The notes: a model not told the origin generated them from the sequence alone. Numbered from the stretch's first letter, positions 8,431 through 18,639 are shown. The stretch: DNA of 64,000 nucleotides from Paraimprobicoccus trichonymphae (GCA_036322875.1 AP027925.1:868001-932000), one strand, 5' to 3'. Made by a program: numbers and translations.

Positions 8431-8823
8431 ATGGCAAATGTTGAATTTAAATTTATATAAGTACCCAAACCTGATCATACTAACCTGAATTTACTCTCTT
8501 TGAGTATAACAAAACTAGAAAATAGTGAAAGTAAAAATTTTAAAGATACAAAGTCTTGGGTTAAGGCGGTATGTGCTAGAACGGGAGCAGATATTTTAAA
8601 AATTACCGACGAATCTTCCATTGGTTTAGGTGAAATAAATTTTAGATTTTGTCTGACAAAAAGCGATAGTGCTATTAAGATAGCAGCTCAGCAAATGAAA
8701 TTATTTTATGATACTTTTTTATTTAACCCGAACCCACCTAATTTGTATAAATTAATGGAGAATTTTATACGTGAAAATCCTGATGAGAAGGAAGAGTTGG
8801 ATGTTTTGCTTAAAAATACCTGA
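8431..8823 (+). pseudogene. Small hypothetical gene with one in-frame stop
   Basis: I do not recognise this protein. An ATG at 8431, after an AAGGAT ribosome-binding site, opens a frame MANVEFKFI that hits TAA at 8458-8460. It then continues in the same frame to 8823: VPKPDHTNLNLLSLSITKLENSESK.., TKSWVKAVCARTGADILKITD, FIRENPDEKEELDVLLKNT. Without the stop it would be a 130-residue soluble, mixed-charge protein. A 107-residue product could begin at TTG 8500, but no ribosome-binding site precedes it. Upstream is IS debris; downstream on the other strand is mutS. Confidence 0.5.
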
Positions 8824-8947
8824 AGTAATTTTAAAAAATGTAAAGTGAGGTTAAAATTAATAAATGGTAGAAAAAGTAATTGCCATATTTTACTTAAGAA
8901 AATATTTAGTGAAAAACGTAAATCAATTTTTAAAATTCAAATATAAA

Positions 8948-11362
8948 TTACACTTTTTTCATATTTTTGGAAATTTCCTTTGCTCTATTTATGATCCAAC
9001 TCGGTACTTTTGCTAATTTTGCTGTCTCTATTCCAAAACTTTCATCTATACTTCCTGGAATTATTTTTCTTAAAAAAATTATATCATCGTTATTTTTCTT
9101 AATAGCAATGCTGTAATTCTTTATGTTTTTTATATCTTCACTTATTTTGGTGAGTTCATGATAATGTGTTGAAAAAAGCGTTTTGGATTTTAACTCAAAA
9201 GAAATATATTCCAACACGGCTCTCGCTATACTTATACCGTCGAAAGTTGAAGTTCCTCTACCTATTTCGTCTAAAATCAGTAAACTTTTTTGTGTAGCAT
9301 TTTTCATAATTTGTGCTACTTCTTGCATTTCTACCATAAAAGTTGATTGCCCTGAGGATAAATCATCTGATGCACCTATCCTTGTGAATATTCCGTCTAC
9401 TATTCCAATTTCAGCACAATCAGCTGGTACAAAACTTCCAATATGAGCCATTAAAATATTCAAAGCAATTTGCCTCATATATGTAGACTTTCCTGCCATA
9501 TTTGGGCCCGTTATGATATTTATATTATTTAAATTATTATCTAAATTTATATCATTAGGAACAAATGGACAGCTGTCATCTTTTAACATTTTCTCTATTA
9601 CAGGATGTTTGCTATTTTTTAAAATAATTTTGTCACTTAAATTAACTTCGGGTTTAGTATAGTGTTCTTTATGAGCAACTACAGCTAAAGAAACCAAAAC
9701 ATCTAAAACAGCTATTATATTTACAGTTTTTTCAATTTTTTTATGGTAATTATAAATTTCAGCTCTGACTTTTTCAAAAACTTCAAATTCAAGTGATATT
9801 AATTTTTCTTTAGCGTTAGAAATTCTATATTCTAAATCTTTTAATTCTTTAGTTACAAAACGTTCACTATTAGAAAGAGTTTGTTTTCTAATATAATTTT
9901 CAGGCACTAAGTTTAGAAACGAATTTGTAACTTCTATACAATACCCAAAAACTCTATTAAAAGTGATTTTTAATTTTGGAATACCCGTTTTTTTTCTTTC
10001 ATCGTTTTCCATTTTAGTAATTATTTCTTTACTGTTGTTCATATCGTATTTTAAGCCGTCAATTTCCTTATTAAATCCAAATTTTATTATACCACCTTCT
10101 TTTATAGCCACAGGCGGTTCATCTACTATCGAATTTTCTATTAATTTACAAATATCTTCAAATAGATCTATATTTTCATATATGTCTTTTAAAATATGAG
10201 AATTACTTTCAGAGAGTAAATTTTTTATGCTTTTAAAATTAGAAATACTATAACCTAAAGATTTTATCTCTCTGCAGTTAATAGAATTACAAATTAGTCT
10301 AGTCAAAATTCTTCCGACATCATTTATTTTTGAAAGACCTTCTATTAAGTTGTCTCTTAAAAACATATCAGAAACTAACTCAGAAACAGCTTCTTGCCGA
10401 TTATTAATTTTAATTAAATCTATCAACGGCCTTTCTATCCAATTTCTTAATAATCTTCTACCCATAGCCGTATTTGTTTTATCAAGCACCCATAATAAAG
10501 TGCCTCTTTTTTCTCTATTTCTCATAGTTTCAACTAGTTCTAAATTTCTTATAGTATTTAAATCTAATTTCATATATTGATTTTTAGTATAAAAATCTAT
10601 CTTGCTAAATCCTTTTAAATTGTCTTTTTGAGTATATTCTAGATAACTAAATAATCCCCCTAAAGTTTCAAGTGATACAGTATTGTTCAAATTTTCTAAA
10701 TCTTGATTATTAAAATATTTTAGTAACTTTTTTTTATAATCATAACTTTCAACTAAAACTCCGCCAAAACTAGAATTCAATCTATTCTTAACAAATTTTT
10801 TAATACTTCCAGAGTATTTTTTATCTCCTCTATAGATGACTTCACTTGGTGAAAATCTGGCTAATTCATTTTTTACTTCAGAGAACAAATTGCTCCCAAA
10901 TGTCTCAGTGATTTTTAATTCACCTGTAGAAATATCCGCAAAGCACATACCGCACTTGTCATTCAAAATATAAACACAACAAATAAAATTATTTTTGCTT
11001 TCATCTAATAAATTACCTTCTATTATGGTACCAGGAGTTATTACGCGAGTTACTTCCCTTTTAACTAGTCCCTTACAAGCTAATGGATTTTCAATTTGTT
11101 CGCATATGGCAACTTTATAACCTTTGGAAATTAGTTTAGATACATAATTTGTATAAGCGTGATACGGCACACCACACATAGGAGCTTTTTCCTCTTGACC
11201 GCACTCTTTACCAGTGAGAGTTATATCTAATTCTTTAGAAGCCGTTTTAGCATCTTCATAAAACATTTCATAAAAGTCTCCAAGCCTAAAAAAAACTATA
11301 CAACTTTCATACTTTTTTTTTATTTTTAGGTATTGTTGCATCATAGGAGAAAATCCAGACAC
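8948..11362 (-). CDS. mutS: DNA mismatch repair protein MutS
   Basis: MutS binds mispairs and recruits MutL using ATP. The 804-residue product shows the mismatch-binding FFRLGDFYEMF motif at residues 24-34 (Phe-X-Glu), connector and lever domains, Walker A GPNMAGKST near residue 600 and Walker B ILDEIGRGTSTFDG. The C-terminus is shorter than in many homologues, so the tetramerisation tail may be trimmed. The start is GTG at 11362 with a distant AGGTGA. An internal ATG before QQYLKIKK is an alternative. An IS605-type end remnant lies directly upstream, so its original promoter may have been displaced. Confidence 0.96.
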   Translation of the reverse strand: MSGFSPMMQQYLKIKKKYESCIVFFRLGDFYEMFYEDAKTASKELDITLTGKECGQEEKAPMCGVPYHAYTNYVSKLISKGYKVAICEQIENPLACKGLVKREVTRVITPGTIIEGNLLDESKNNFICCVYILNDKCGMCFADISTGELKITETFGSNLFSEVKNELARFSPSEVIYRGDKKYSGSIKKFVKNRLNSSFGGVLVESYDYKKKLLKYFNNQDLENLNNTVSLETLGGLFSYLEYTQKDNLKGFSKIDFYTKNQYMKLDLNTIRNLELVETMRNREKRGTLLWVLDKTNTAMGRRLLRNWIERPLIDLIKINNRQEAVSELVSDMFLRDNLIEGLSKINDVGRILTRLICNSINCREIKSLGYSISNFKSIKNLLSESNSHILKDIYENIDLFEDICKLIENSIVDEPPVAIKEGGIIKFGFNKEIDGLKYDMNNSKEIITKMENDERKKTGIPKLKITFNRVFGYCIEVTNSFLNLVPENYIRKQTLSNSERFVTKELKDLEYRISNAKEKLISLEFEVFEKVRAEIYNYHKKIEKTVNIIAVLDVLVSLAVVAHKEHYTKPEVNLSDKIILKNSKHPVIEKMLKDDSCPFVPNDINLDNNLNNINIITGPNMAGKSTYMRQIALNILMAHIGSFVPADCAEIGIVDGIFTRIGASDDLSSGQSTFMVEMQEVAQIMKNATQKSLLILDEIGRGTSTFDGISIARAVLEYISFELKSKTLFSTHYHELTKISEDIKNIKNYSIAIKKNNDDIIFLRKIIPGSIDESFGIETAKLAKVPSWIINRAKEISKNMKKV

Positions 11363-11394
11363 ACTTGATATTGTAATTCACCTCACGCCTAAAA

Positions 11395-11580
11395 CTTATA
11401 CTTTATTTAACTATGCAAACTTCCGCAGACTAAGGTCTGCGACTTCCTGTACAATATTCTGACCTATTACAGCAATACACCACGACAATTAGTGCTTGGA
11501 CAAACTTGTCAAGCCGCTCCTGCGGTTAGGACGCTGGATACAACATTTATATCTTTACCCTTTATATTTTTGGGCTATTC
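11395..11580 (-). mobile_element. Probable IS605-type right-end remnant upstream of mutS
   Basis: A perfect 7-bp hairpin CGCAGAC-TAAG-GTCTGCG lies at 11424-11441, in a context (minus strand ..GTCTGCGGAAGTT..) resembling IS605 right ends. The flank up to 11580 reads VSSVLTAGAA on the minus strand, reminiscent of a TnpB C-terminal tail. No larger tnpB part remains. It could instead be an unrelated hairpin in the mutS leader. Confidence 0.4.
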
Positions 11581-11653
11581 CACCAAGCTAAACATTAATT
11601 TAACGATTTTCTTGCTTTTTTTATATAAAAATTTAAATAAAGGTATTAAACTA

Positions 11654-12001
11654 TCAGCTAACATCACAACCGTCATTATAACCCCTCATATTTTGATCTA
11701 CAGGACGACCATGAATAGCAGTAATCACTTCAGTAACTTGAATAGAAATGAGAGCCGTTGCGGTAACAGTCGCCACAGAAATTGTAACAGGAGATGTTGC
11801 AGAAGCAACCGCTGTTCCTTGTAACGATACTGAAGTTAAACCTGGTGACACTGCCATTACAGGAGTAAAACACGCGGGTGTACTATCACCACCACCAATA
11901 TTTTTTAAATTTTGTTCACTTATTTCGTACGCCAAATCTGGCATACAATGTAACCTGCTATCCTTTTCTTCTCTATCAAGCGGATTTCTAACTATTAACA
12001 T
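11654..12001 (-). CDS. Double-glycine leader peptide (bacteriocin or RiPP-like precursor)
   Basis: A 115-residue product. Residues 1-39 look like a leader ending in a double-glycine site, ISEQNLKNIGGG, the signal cut by C39-peptidase ABC exporters. The core after Gly-Gly-Gly starts DSTPACFTP and is rich in Ser, Thr, Val and Ala (VTISVATVTATALISIQV), with one Cys near each end (TPACF and DGCDVS) that could form a bridge. ATG at 12001 has an AAAGGTG ribosome-binding site seven bases upstream. No exporter, immunity gene or modification enzyme is adjacent; the two radical SAM genes of this window are 15 and 50 kb away. It could be a bacteriocin, a signalling peptide or a decayed gene. Confidence 0.6.
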   Translation of the reverse strand: MLIVRNPLDREEKDSRLHCMPDLAYEISEQNLKNIGGGDSTPACFTPVMAVSPGLTSVSLQGTAVASATSPVTISVATVTATALISIQVTEVITAIHGRPVDQNMRGYNDGCDVS

Positions 12002-12229
12002 GATAAAACACCTTTCTAAAATTAAATTTTATAACACACATTAAAATTGTTTTTTTGATTTTATTCAAATAACTTCAACAATTTCTCAACACCAAACTCT
12101 CTCAATAATTATCTGGACTGGATAAACACTAAATATCCTAAAAACCAGTATCTTTTATACAAATATAAACCATTCATCTCTACGCAATACAAATTGTAAC
12201 GAAATTTTTCCGACTTTGCCACAAAGATT

Positions 12230-12450
12230 TCTAATACTATTCTGGACTTACACTTAGCTAAATATCAAGTAGCTTCTTGGAATTTTGTGCTTTCTACGAT
12301 TATTTCCATATCTTATGTAAGCTTCATTTCAAGCACTAACTTTAATGAGTTTAACAGTGCTTATTTAAAATACTACCAGGTTATTTTTTTTTGTAAATTT
12401 TTATTTTTATTATTTATCCAATTAAACTAAAATTCAGTGGTTTTTTCACT
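12230..12450. repeat. Eroded third copy of the short palindrome-ended repeat
   Basis: Contains TAAGCTTCATTTCAAGC and, at the far end, a TAAACT..AGTGGTTTTTTCAC remnant. These match the order of the better copies at 22528 and 36795. It is too degraded to set exact ends. Confidence 0.4.
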
Positions 12451-12499
12451 TGCTTTGTATAGAATTAACAAATTTATATTATTTTCTCATTTAAAATTG

Positions 12500-12960
12500 C
12501 CTTTCTTTAAAAATGAACTACCGCGATGAACACGAGAATACTCTTTACCTTGACTTTTTACGTAATTTTCAATCTGTTTTTCGTTTCCGTTGTACTAACG
12601 AAATATCTTACGCCCCACAGTTTTTCCGGACATAATTTAAAAATTTGCTTTTCTGTTATACTCTTTATTACTTTTATTATGTTTATGAGCGACAACATTG
12701 GTATCGATTGTATCAAAAAATGTATATGATCACCATCTGTTCTTATTTCAAGTACATTTATCTCATAGCGCCTGGATATTTCTTCACATGTTTGCCTTAG
12801 CACATCGTCTACACTACTGTCGAAATATATTTTGCGGGGCAAACGTAATGGTACAATAATACAGAAATATTATAATTTTTATGGATATATGTGCTCATAA
12901 TTTTGTACTTATCCCATCAGAATGTTCTTATGTTATTGTACTTTTTTTAAAATTGATGCA
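12500..12960 (-). mobile_element. IS200-type element remnant with broken tnpA
   Basis: The minus strand (12842-12558) reads SSVDDVLRQTCEEISRRYEINVLEIRTDGDHIHFLIQSIP.., LWGVRYFVSTT: the IS200/IS605 Y1 transposase, with the HUH motif DHIHF. The N-terminal part runs in another frame near 12843-12875, and the C-terminal Tyr region is out of frame. The edge sequence TGAACTACC at 12512 is shared with the copy at 32005 and with the palindrome at 33106. Between 12961 and 13184 no further gene is recognised. Confidence 0.75.
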
Positions 12961-13184
12961 GAGCATCGGGGAATTTTACCAGATGCGATTAAAAAATCAC
13001 TTAGAACAAACAAAGTAGAAGCTGAAAAGATAAATAATATTAACAAAAGAAACACAGCTTGAACTGTTAGGTACATACTGTTTTCAAGATGGTTACAAAA
13101 GTTTTGAACAGATACTAAGGCTTAACGATAAAATTGTCTAAAATTTCAGACGAAAAACCTATCTCTGAGCCCCCTGTTTTAATA

Positions 13185-13300
13185 TAATATAAAAATATAC
13201 TTAATTTGTCTCCTCTAATTTTTCGTGTATAAAATTTTAGTTTTTAAAATAAATTTTAACAATTTTGCTATCTTCCTTATATAATTTTTTCAAAACTTAA
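13185..13300 (-). repeat. Eroded copy of the topA 3' end
   Basis: AAAAATATACTTAATTTGTCTCCTCTAATTTTTCG and the following bases align with the true topA 3' end at 15075-15175, at roughly three-quarters identity by eye. A shorter copy lies at 14090-14150. The segment precedes the first of two tandem hypothetical genes. Confidence 0.6.
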
Positions 13301-13395
13301 ATTGTTGAATTTTAATGTATAAATTTTTTACTTTAGAAACAAATAATACAAAATAGATTTGCGAAATATATAAATAAAGAGAGTTGATTATACTT

Positions 13396-14090
13396 ATGGT
13401 TAAAAAAAGGAATTTTCAAAATTAGAAAATAAAGTGGTTGATTTTGTTGAAAAGAGCGGTGATATCTATTTTAAAACGTATGTATTTGATAACTTTTGTA
13501 GTTTTTATAATTATTTTATAAATAAAAAGTTTAAAGAAATTATTGCCCAAAGATTATATTCTGAAATAGATAAGAATGCAGCAGAAATGCTAAGCAATGT
13601 GGAACGTGATAATGATAAATTTATTGCAAAACTAAAGAATACAGTTAAGAATTATATTAAATCAGATAGTAATTCTCAAAAAATTCTTACAACTATTAAA
13701 ACATTGAATGAATATTCTGGATTTAATGTTATTAAAAATGAAATTAAAAGAAAAAATAAATTTTTTTTAATAAAACTGAAACAACAGAAAAAATGATATT
13801 AACGAAAGAAAGCGCGTTTTTTTAATTAATTTTTCAAATTATCTTCTTAATTTAAAAAACAAATATGAAAACCCTCCAAAAGATTATATTGAAGAAAATT
13901 TTAAAATATTTCTAAAATTATGTGTAAAAATTTAAGGAAATAAAGTAATAAATAGATTTATTTCTGAAGAGACAAAAGGTACCAAAGAAATAAAAAATAT
14001 TAGAGGAGTTTTAGAATGCAGCAAAGAATTATCTGATATTTTAGACGAAAAAGAATCTGTAGCTAAAGAAGATATAGTTCACTATAATAT
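13396..14090 (+). pseudogene. Hypothetical gene, tandem copy 1, with several frameshifts
   Basis: I do not recognise the family. ATG at 13396 starts MVKK. One lost A in the A7 run at 13402 puts it out of frame with the long part VVDFVEKSGDIYFKTYVFDNF.. to NEIKRKNKFF (13434-13796). A T-run indel and another before FLINFSNYLLNLKNKYENP follow; a stop interrupts KLCVKI, and the end is ECSKELSDILDEKES. The product would be lysine-rich, helical and soluble, about 225 residues. The same order of blocks occurs in the next gene, so this is a tandem duplicate in decay. Confidence 0.6.
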
Positions 14091-14150
14091 AAAAATATAC
14101 TTAATTTGTTTCCTCTAGTTTTTCGTGTCTAAAATTTTAATTTTAATGCA
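14090..14150 (-). repeat. Second eroded copy of the topA 3' end
   Basis: ATATAAAAATATACTTAATTTG and TTTCCTCTAGTTTTTCG match 15073-15112 and 13185. It precedes the second tandem hypothetical gene in the same relative position. Confidence 0.6.
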
Positions 14151-14211
14151 TAAATTTGCTATTGAAAACAAATAATACGAAATAGACTATAAAAAAAAGA
14201 GTTGATTATAG

Positions 14212-14850
14212 TTGTGGGAAAAAAACGGCAATGATTTTTTTGAATATTATGTATATAATATCTTTAAACAAATTGGTATCAGTTTTAGAAATGAAGATTT
14301 TATCAAATCTGAAGATTCAAATTTTAACCAAATTATTGTCGGAAAATTATATTGTCATATAGATGAGAATGCTGAAAAAATGCTAAGTGAAGAGGAAAAC
14401 AAGCAAAAATAAGTTATTGTGGGACTAAAAAATATAGTTAAAGATTATATTAAATCAAAAAATAATTTGGAAAAGATTGATAAATATATTAAAATATTGA
14501 GTGAATATGCTGGACTTAAGGTTATTAAAAATGAAATTAAACCAAAAAAGAAAAGTTTTTTTAATAAAATTGAAATAACAAAAGATGACAGTAAAAAAAT
14601 GAATTGTATTAATGAAAAAAAGCATGTTTTTTTTATTGACTTTTCAAATTATCTTATTAATTTAAAAGAAAAATATAAAAACCTTCCAGAAGATTATATT
14701 GAAAAAAAATTTAAAAGAATTCTGAAATTATGTGTAAAAAAACACGGAAATATTGAAAAAGTTTTAAGATACAGCAAAGAATTATCTGAAATTTTAGACG
14801 AAAAAGAATCTGGTTCACCAGACTTAAGAATAGGAAAATCTGTACTATGA
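14212..14850 (+). pseudogene. Hypothetical gene, tandem copy 2, one in-frame stop
   Basis: Paralogue of the gene at 13396. A frame from TTG 14212 (WEKNGNDFFEYYVYNIFKQI..) stops at TAA 14410-14412 and resumes in the same frame as VIVGLKNIVKDYIKSKNNLEK to 14850. Shared blocks are KDYIKSKNN / KNYIKSDSN, NEIKPKKKSF, FSNYLINLKEKYKNLPEDYIE and YSKELSEILDEKES. The matching position of copy 1 has Lys or Glu rather than a stop. The N-terminus is eroded, with no good start. No membrane segment. Function unknown; the second half could still yield a 143-residue product from GTG 14419. Confidence 0.6.
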
Positions 14851-15072
14851 TAGAGTAGTTGTGACGCATATCAGACTGTAGTTCTGTCGTGTAGCATTAT
14901 CATTAAATAAAGCAGGAAGGTGAAGCTCGGCGGGGGGTGCTACACATGCAAACTATGTCATCGTAGAGATAAGGACGGAAAAACAGTATGGTAACAGTAT
15001 AACGCAAATAGAAAACACAGAGTAAGCAACTAATCCGCCTCTAAAAAGTGGCGATTTTTTCGCTTTTTTTTC
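14851..15072 (+). ncRNA. Candidate structured RNA of unknown class
   Basis: This non-coding stretch is less AT-rich than its surroundings (..GGCGGGGGGTGC..). GTGTAGCA (14889-14896) can pair with TGCTACAC (14938-14945). An internal purine-rich bulge AGCAGGAAGG and a G-run follow, and the region ends in a plus-strand terminator at 15037-15072. I compared it by eye with SRP RNA, tmRNA, RNase P, 6S RNA and common riboswitches and found no match. It could also be eroded coding DNA. Confidence 0.4.
15037..15072 (+). terminator. Terminator between the unassigned RNA and topA
   Basis: CGCC..GGCG stem followed by ATTTTTTCGCTTTTTTTT on the plus strand. It closes transcription entering from 14212-15030, just before the convergent topA stop. 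Confidence 0.7.
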
Positions 15073-15085
15073 TATAAAAATATAC

Positions 15086-17212
15086 TTAATTTGTTTCTTC
15101 TAGCTTTTCGTAATCGCAATTTTCATTTTTGCAATAAAATTTTGATAATTTTGTTGTTTTTTTATATAGCCTTTCTCCACATTTTGGACAATTTTCACTT
15201 AAAACTTCATCCCATGAAGCAAAATTACATTTAGGATAATTATTGCAACCATAAAAAACTCTTCCTTTTTTAGTCTTCCTGAGTATAATATTACCTCCAT
15301 TGCAAAGCGGACATTTTACTCCAATTTCGTTTAATTTACTTATATTTTTCTTATTAGTACATTCTGGATACCCAGAACAAGATATAAATTTTCCAAACCT
15401 TCCCCTTTTTATGATCATTTTCCTACCGCATTTTTCGCAAATTATATCTGTTTCTTCTTCAAAATCTATTTTCTGCCCTTTCATATCATTAGTAGCTAGA
15501 TCCAGAGCTAATTTAAATTTAGTATAGAAATTATCTAAAATTTTTACCCATTCAGATTTTCCGGATTCTATAGTATCCAAATTATCTTCCATTTTAGCTG
15601 TAAATCTTAGGTTTATTATATCATCAAACCTATCATTTAATAATTTGTTAGTAACTTCACCTAATTCTGTAGGTTTTAAAATTTTTTGTTCCTTAGTTAC
15701 GTATTCTCTGGATAATATAGTAGAAATCGTGTTAGCATAAGTAGAAGGTCTTCCTATACCGTATTCTTCAAGTGATTTTATTAGACTTGCTTCAGAATAT
15801 CTATGAGGCGGTTGCATAAAATGTTGACTAGATTCAATTTTTTCCAATTTTAAATTTGAATCTTTTTTCACTTTTGGCAAAGCTTTTTCTTGTTCACTTT
15901 TTTCATCTTTGCTTTCTGTGTATAAAACTGTGAATCCATCAAACTCTACAATGTATCCAGAAGCCTTAAAAATATATTTATTTTCTTGTATATCTGTAAT
16001 ATCTATCTGCGTAGTATTCTGAATACAATCAGACATTTGACTTGCTATAAATCTGTCCCAAATTAATTTATATAATTTATACTGATCTAAATTTAAATTG
16101 TCTTTTAATTTTTCAGGATTATAACTCGGCATAGTTGGTCTTATAGCTTCATGAGCATCTTGAGCTTCTATTTTGGCTTTTTTACTAACTTTATATTTTC
16201 TGATCTCTTTAGGAACATATTGTTCACCCCAGGTATCTAAAATATATTTTCTAGATTCTTCTGCTGCATACTCAGAAACTCTCACAGAATCAGTTCTCAT
16301 ATAAGTAATTAAACCAGTTGGACCCAAATCTTTTATTTCTATTCCTTCATACAACTCTTGAGCTACTTTCATAGTATGTTTAGGTTGAAATCCTAATTTT
16401 CTAGAGGCATCTTGTTGCAAAGTAGAAGTGATAAACGTAGGAGCAGGCTTTCTTTTTCTTTTGCCTCGTTTTATTCTTAAAATTTTATAGTTTCTAGTTT
16501 TTAGCTCCTCTAATGTTTTATTTGTTTGAGCTTCATTTTTTAGATCTAATCTTTCTTCTTTTTTTTCTGTTTTGTAACCATAAAATAGAGTAGATAATTT
16601 TTTTTCAGAACCTTCAGGCAAAAAATCAGCACTTATACTCCAGTACTCCTCTGGCTTAAAAGCTTTAATTTCTTCTTCTCGGTCTACTATTATTTTAACG
16701 GCTACAGATTGTACTCTACCAGCTGATAAACCGCCACATATTTTTCTAGATAAAAATGGACTCAATTTGTAGCCAACAATTCTATCTAAAATTCTTCTAG
16801 CTTGTTGGGCATTTACTAGATTTATATCTACTTTTTTAGGGTTGCTCATTCCGTAAGTAACACCTGATTTTGTAATTTCATTAAAACAAACTCTGTTTTT
16901 TTCGTTTAGATCTAAGTTTAATAAATACGCTAAATGCCATGATATGGCTTCACCTTCTCTGTCAGGATCTGTAGCAAGAAAAATATTTTTACTTTTTTCA
17001 GCTTTTTTCTTGATTTTTTCTACTATTTTTTCTTTATCTTTTGAAACTTCGTAATTAGGCTTAAAATTATTTTTTATATCTATGCTTATTTTATTTTTTG
17101 GTAAATCTCTAACATGTCCCATTGAAGCAATAACTTCAAATCCTTTTCCTAGATATTTAGTTATCGTTTTAGCTTTTGCTGGAGATTCAACTATTACTAA
17201 ATTATTTGGCAT
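15086..17212 (-). CDS. topA: DNA topoisomerase I (type IA)
   Basis: Relaxes negative supercoils through a transient 5'-phosphotyrosine link. The 708-residue protein shows the TOPRIM motifs VIVESPAKAKTI (residues 5-16) and DPDREGEAISWH, GRVQSVAVKIIVDRE, and the active-site region LITYMRTDSVRVSE with the catalytic Tyr. Three C-terminal Cys4 zinc ribbons follow: CEKCGRK..CSGYPEC, CPLCNG..CNNYPKC and CPKCGER..CKNENC. The start ATG at 17212 follows AAAGGAATTT. The gene is complete, and eroded duplicates of its last codons lie downstream at 14090 and 13185. Confidence 0.97.
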   Translation of the reverse strand: MPNNLVIVESPAKAKTITKYLGKGFEVIASMGHVRDLPKNKISIDIKNNFKPNYEVSKDKEKIVEKIKKKAEKSKNIFLATDPDREGEAISWHLAYLLNLDLNEKNRVCFNEITKSGVTYGMSNPKKVDINLVNAQQARRILDRIVGYKLSPFLSRKICGGLSAGRVQSVAVKIIVDREEEIKAFKPEEYWSISADFLPEGSEKKLSTLFYGYKTEKKEERLDLKNEAQTNKTLEELKTRNYKILRIKRGKRKRKPAPTFITSTLQQDASRKLGFQPKHTMKVAQELYEGIEIKDLGPTGLITYMRTDSVRVSEYAAEESRKYILDTWGEQYVPKEIRKYKVSKKAKIEAQDAHEAIRPTMPSYNPEKLKDNLNLDQYKLYKLIWDRFIASQMSDCIQNTTQIDITDIQENKYIFKASGYIVEFDGFTVLYTESKDEKSEQEKALPKVKKDSNLKLEKIESSQHFMQPPHRYSEASLIKSLEEYGIGRPSTYANTISTILSREYVTKEQKILKPTELGEVTNKLLNDRFDDIINLRFTAKMEDNLDTIESGKSEWVKILDNFYTKFKLALDLATNDMKGQKIDFEEETDIICEKCGRKMIIKRGRFGKFISCSGYPECTNKKNISKLNEIGVKCPLCNGGNIILRKTKKGRVFYGCNNYPKCNFASWDEVLSENCPKCGERLYKKTTKLSKFYCKNENCDYEKLEETN

Positions 17213-17884
17213 CCTATCTAAATTCCTTTAAATTTTTTTAATATCAGTATTTTCTAAATTTTCCAAGTGTCTACATTATTAGAATCTCATTATTAGGATA
17301 ATACTTCTGAAAAAAATAACGACTTGAAAAAATATTAAAATTTCCTGTGTTTTAAGTCAATGGAGTGTGACCATTTTACTTCATTAAATTATAAAAAGAG
17401 TCTTATTTTTTACACATCCAACAAGCTCTCTTTGATAATCAAATAAAACTAAATTATTTTCGTGTGTTATTTTACTATTTTTTTATCCTGTTGTAAACCA
17501 TAATAAGAACTATATTATCAAAATATATTATTTGATACTACAAAATCAAATTTTATAATTATGAACAATAAATTTTACTTTTTATGTTAAATATTTAAAA
17601 AAATAGTCAATACCTTTATTTTTAAAACTATCGTTATTATTACTGTGAAATGTATTGTTAATTTACTATGGATAATCTTATATTTATTACGTCAAAGCGG
17701 TTTTTAATATTCAAAAATTAGATTCGTTTTAAAAAATTTTTTTGTCCAAATTTATTAGAATTTTTAATAATTTTAAGCCGATGTCTAATCCAATTTACAT
17801 TAAAATTATAAAAAAATGAAAAAATACCCAAAATTAAAACTATAAATCTGAGTATTTTCAAAAAAATAATAAACAAATATATTA
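17213..17884. other. Long AT-rich intergenic stretch
   Basis: About 670 bases with no open frame of note, no RNA gene and no repeat that I can recognise. Its first part must carry the topA promoter on the minus strand. The remainder looks like eroded DNA. Confidence 0.5.
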
Positions 17885-18432
17885 TTAGTTATCTAACTTA
17901 TGCTCATCTTCCCTTAATACATAATACCCTACCATAGTTTTTAACCATCTTACCTTTTTAGCCTGTTCATCACTCAATTCTTCTTTTTTCACAAAAAAAC
18001 AACCATTAGATGTCTCGACTTCTGAAGGACACTTTGACCCTTTTGATTTGCTGCTTTTAACGAAATAAAAAAATGGGGCGCCTTCTTCTGTGAAATGTTC
18101 ATTAACTTTAGAAACCCTTCCACCTCTTGAGAAAAAATGAACTATCCAATATTTATTCTCGGTATTATCCGGAAAATTTTCATATAGGCCATAATAAAAA
18201 TTGAAACAATCAAAATAATGTTTCCAAATCCCATATGAAATAGCACCAGTGCCTACTGCCCCCAAAAAAGAAACTCCTATAATCCTAATTATTTTTCTAA
18301 AATTATCAGGAGCCTTAGGAACATTTATTGAAACCTTAGGTGAGTCCGCTCCCTTCTCACATTATAAAATGTTGACACCAAAGTTAATGAAGCTAATGTA
18401 TTTGCTAAAAATTTTACCTTTTTACTAAACAA
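17885..18432 (-). pseudogene. Membrane or exported hypothetical protein, frameshifted
   Basis: I do not recognise the protein. TTG at 18432 sits eight bases after a perfect AGGAGG and begins MFSKKVKFLANTLASLTLVSTFYNV, a signal-peptide or anchor sequence. A one-base indel near 18355 then shifts the frame. The continuation is GADSPKVSINVPKAPDNFRKIIRIIG, a second hydrophobic stretch (VSFLGAVGTGAISYG), then an aromatic soluble part: YFDCFNFYYGLYENFP, EEGAPFFYFVKSSKSKG, LKTMVGYYVLREDEHKLDN. Apart from that lesion the frame is open to the end. Such a pattern fits a recently broken surface or secreted protein. No neighbour shares its strand closely. Confidence 0.55.
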
Positions 18433-18639
18433 TTTTATTTCCTCCTAAATTTTTATTTTATGGAACACTTAATTCTTATGTAACCAAAAAGTTCATGCTA
18501 CTTTTATTATTGTATAACAAAGTTAGACTTAATGTCAAGCATTTTTTCAATATATTTAAAAATAAATTATTATTTTGTATAGTTTTGTTATATTGTATTT
18601 AACTAAGAGAATCATAAAATACAGATAAATATTTTTATT

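Noticed and set aside
14851..15072. SRP RNA, tmRNA, 6S RNA, RNase P RNA or TPP riboswitch
   Set aside because: Short resemblances (GGAAGG, GGGGTGC) lack the required neighbouring motifs, so I left the class open.
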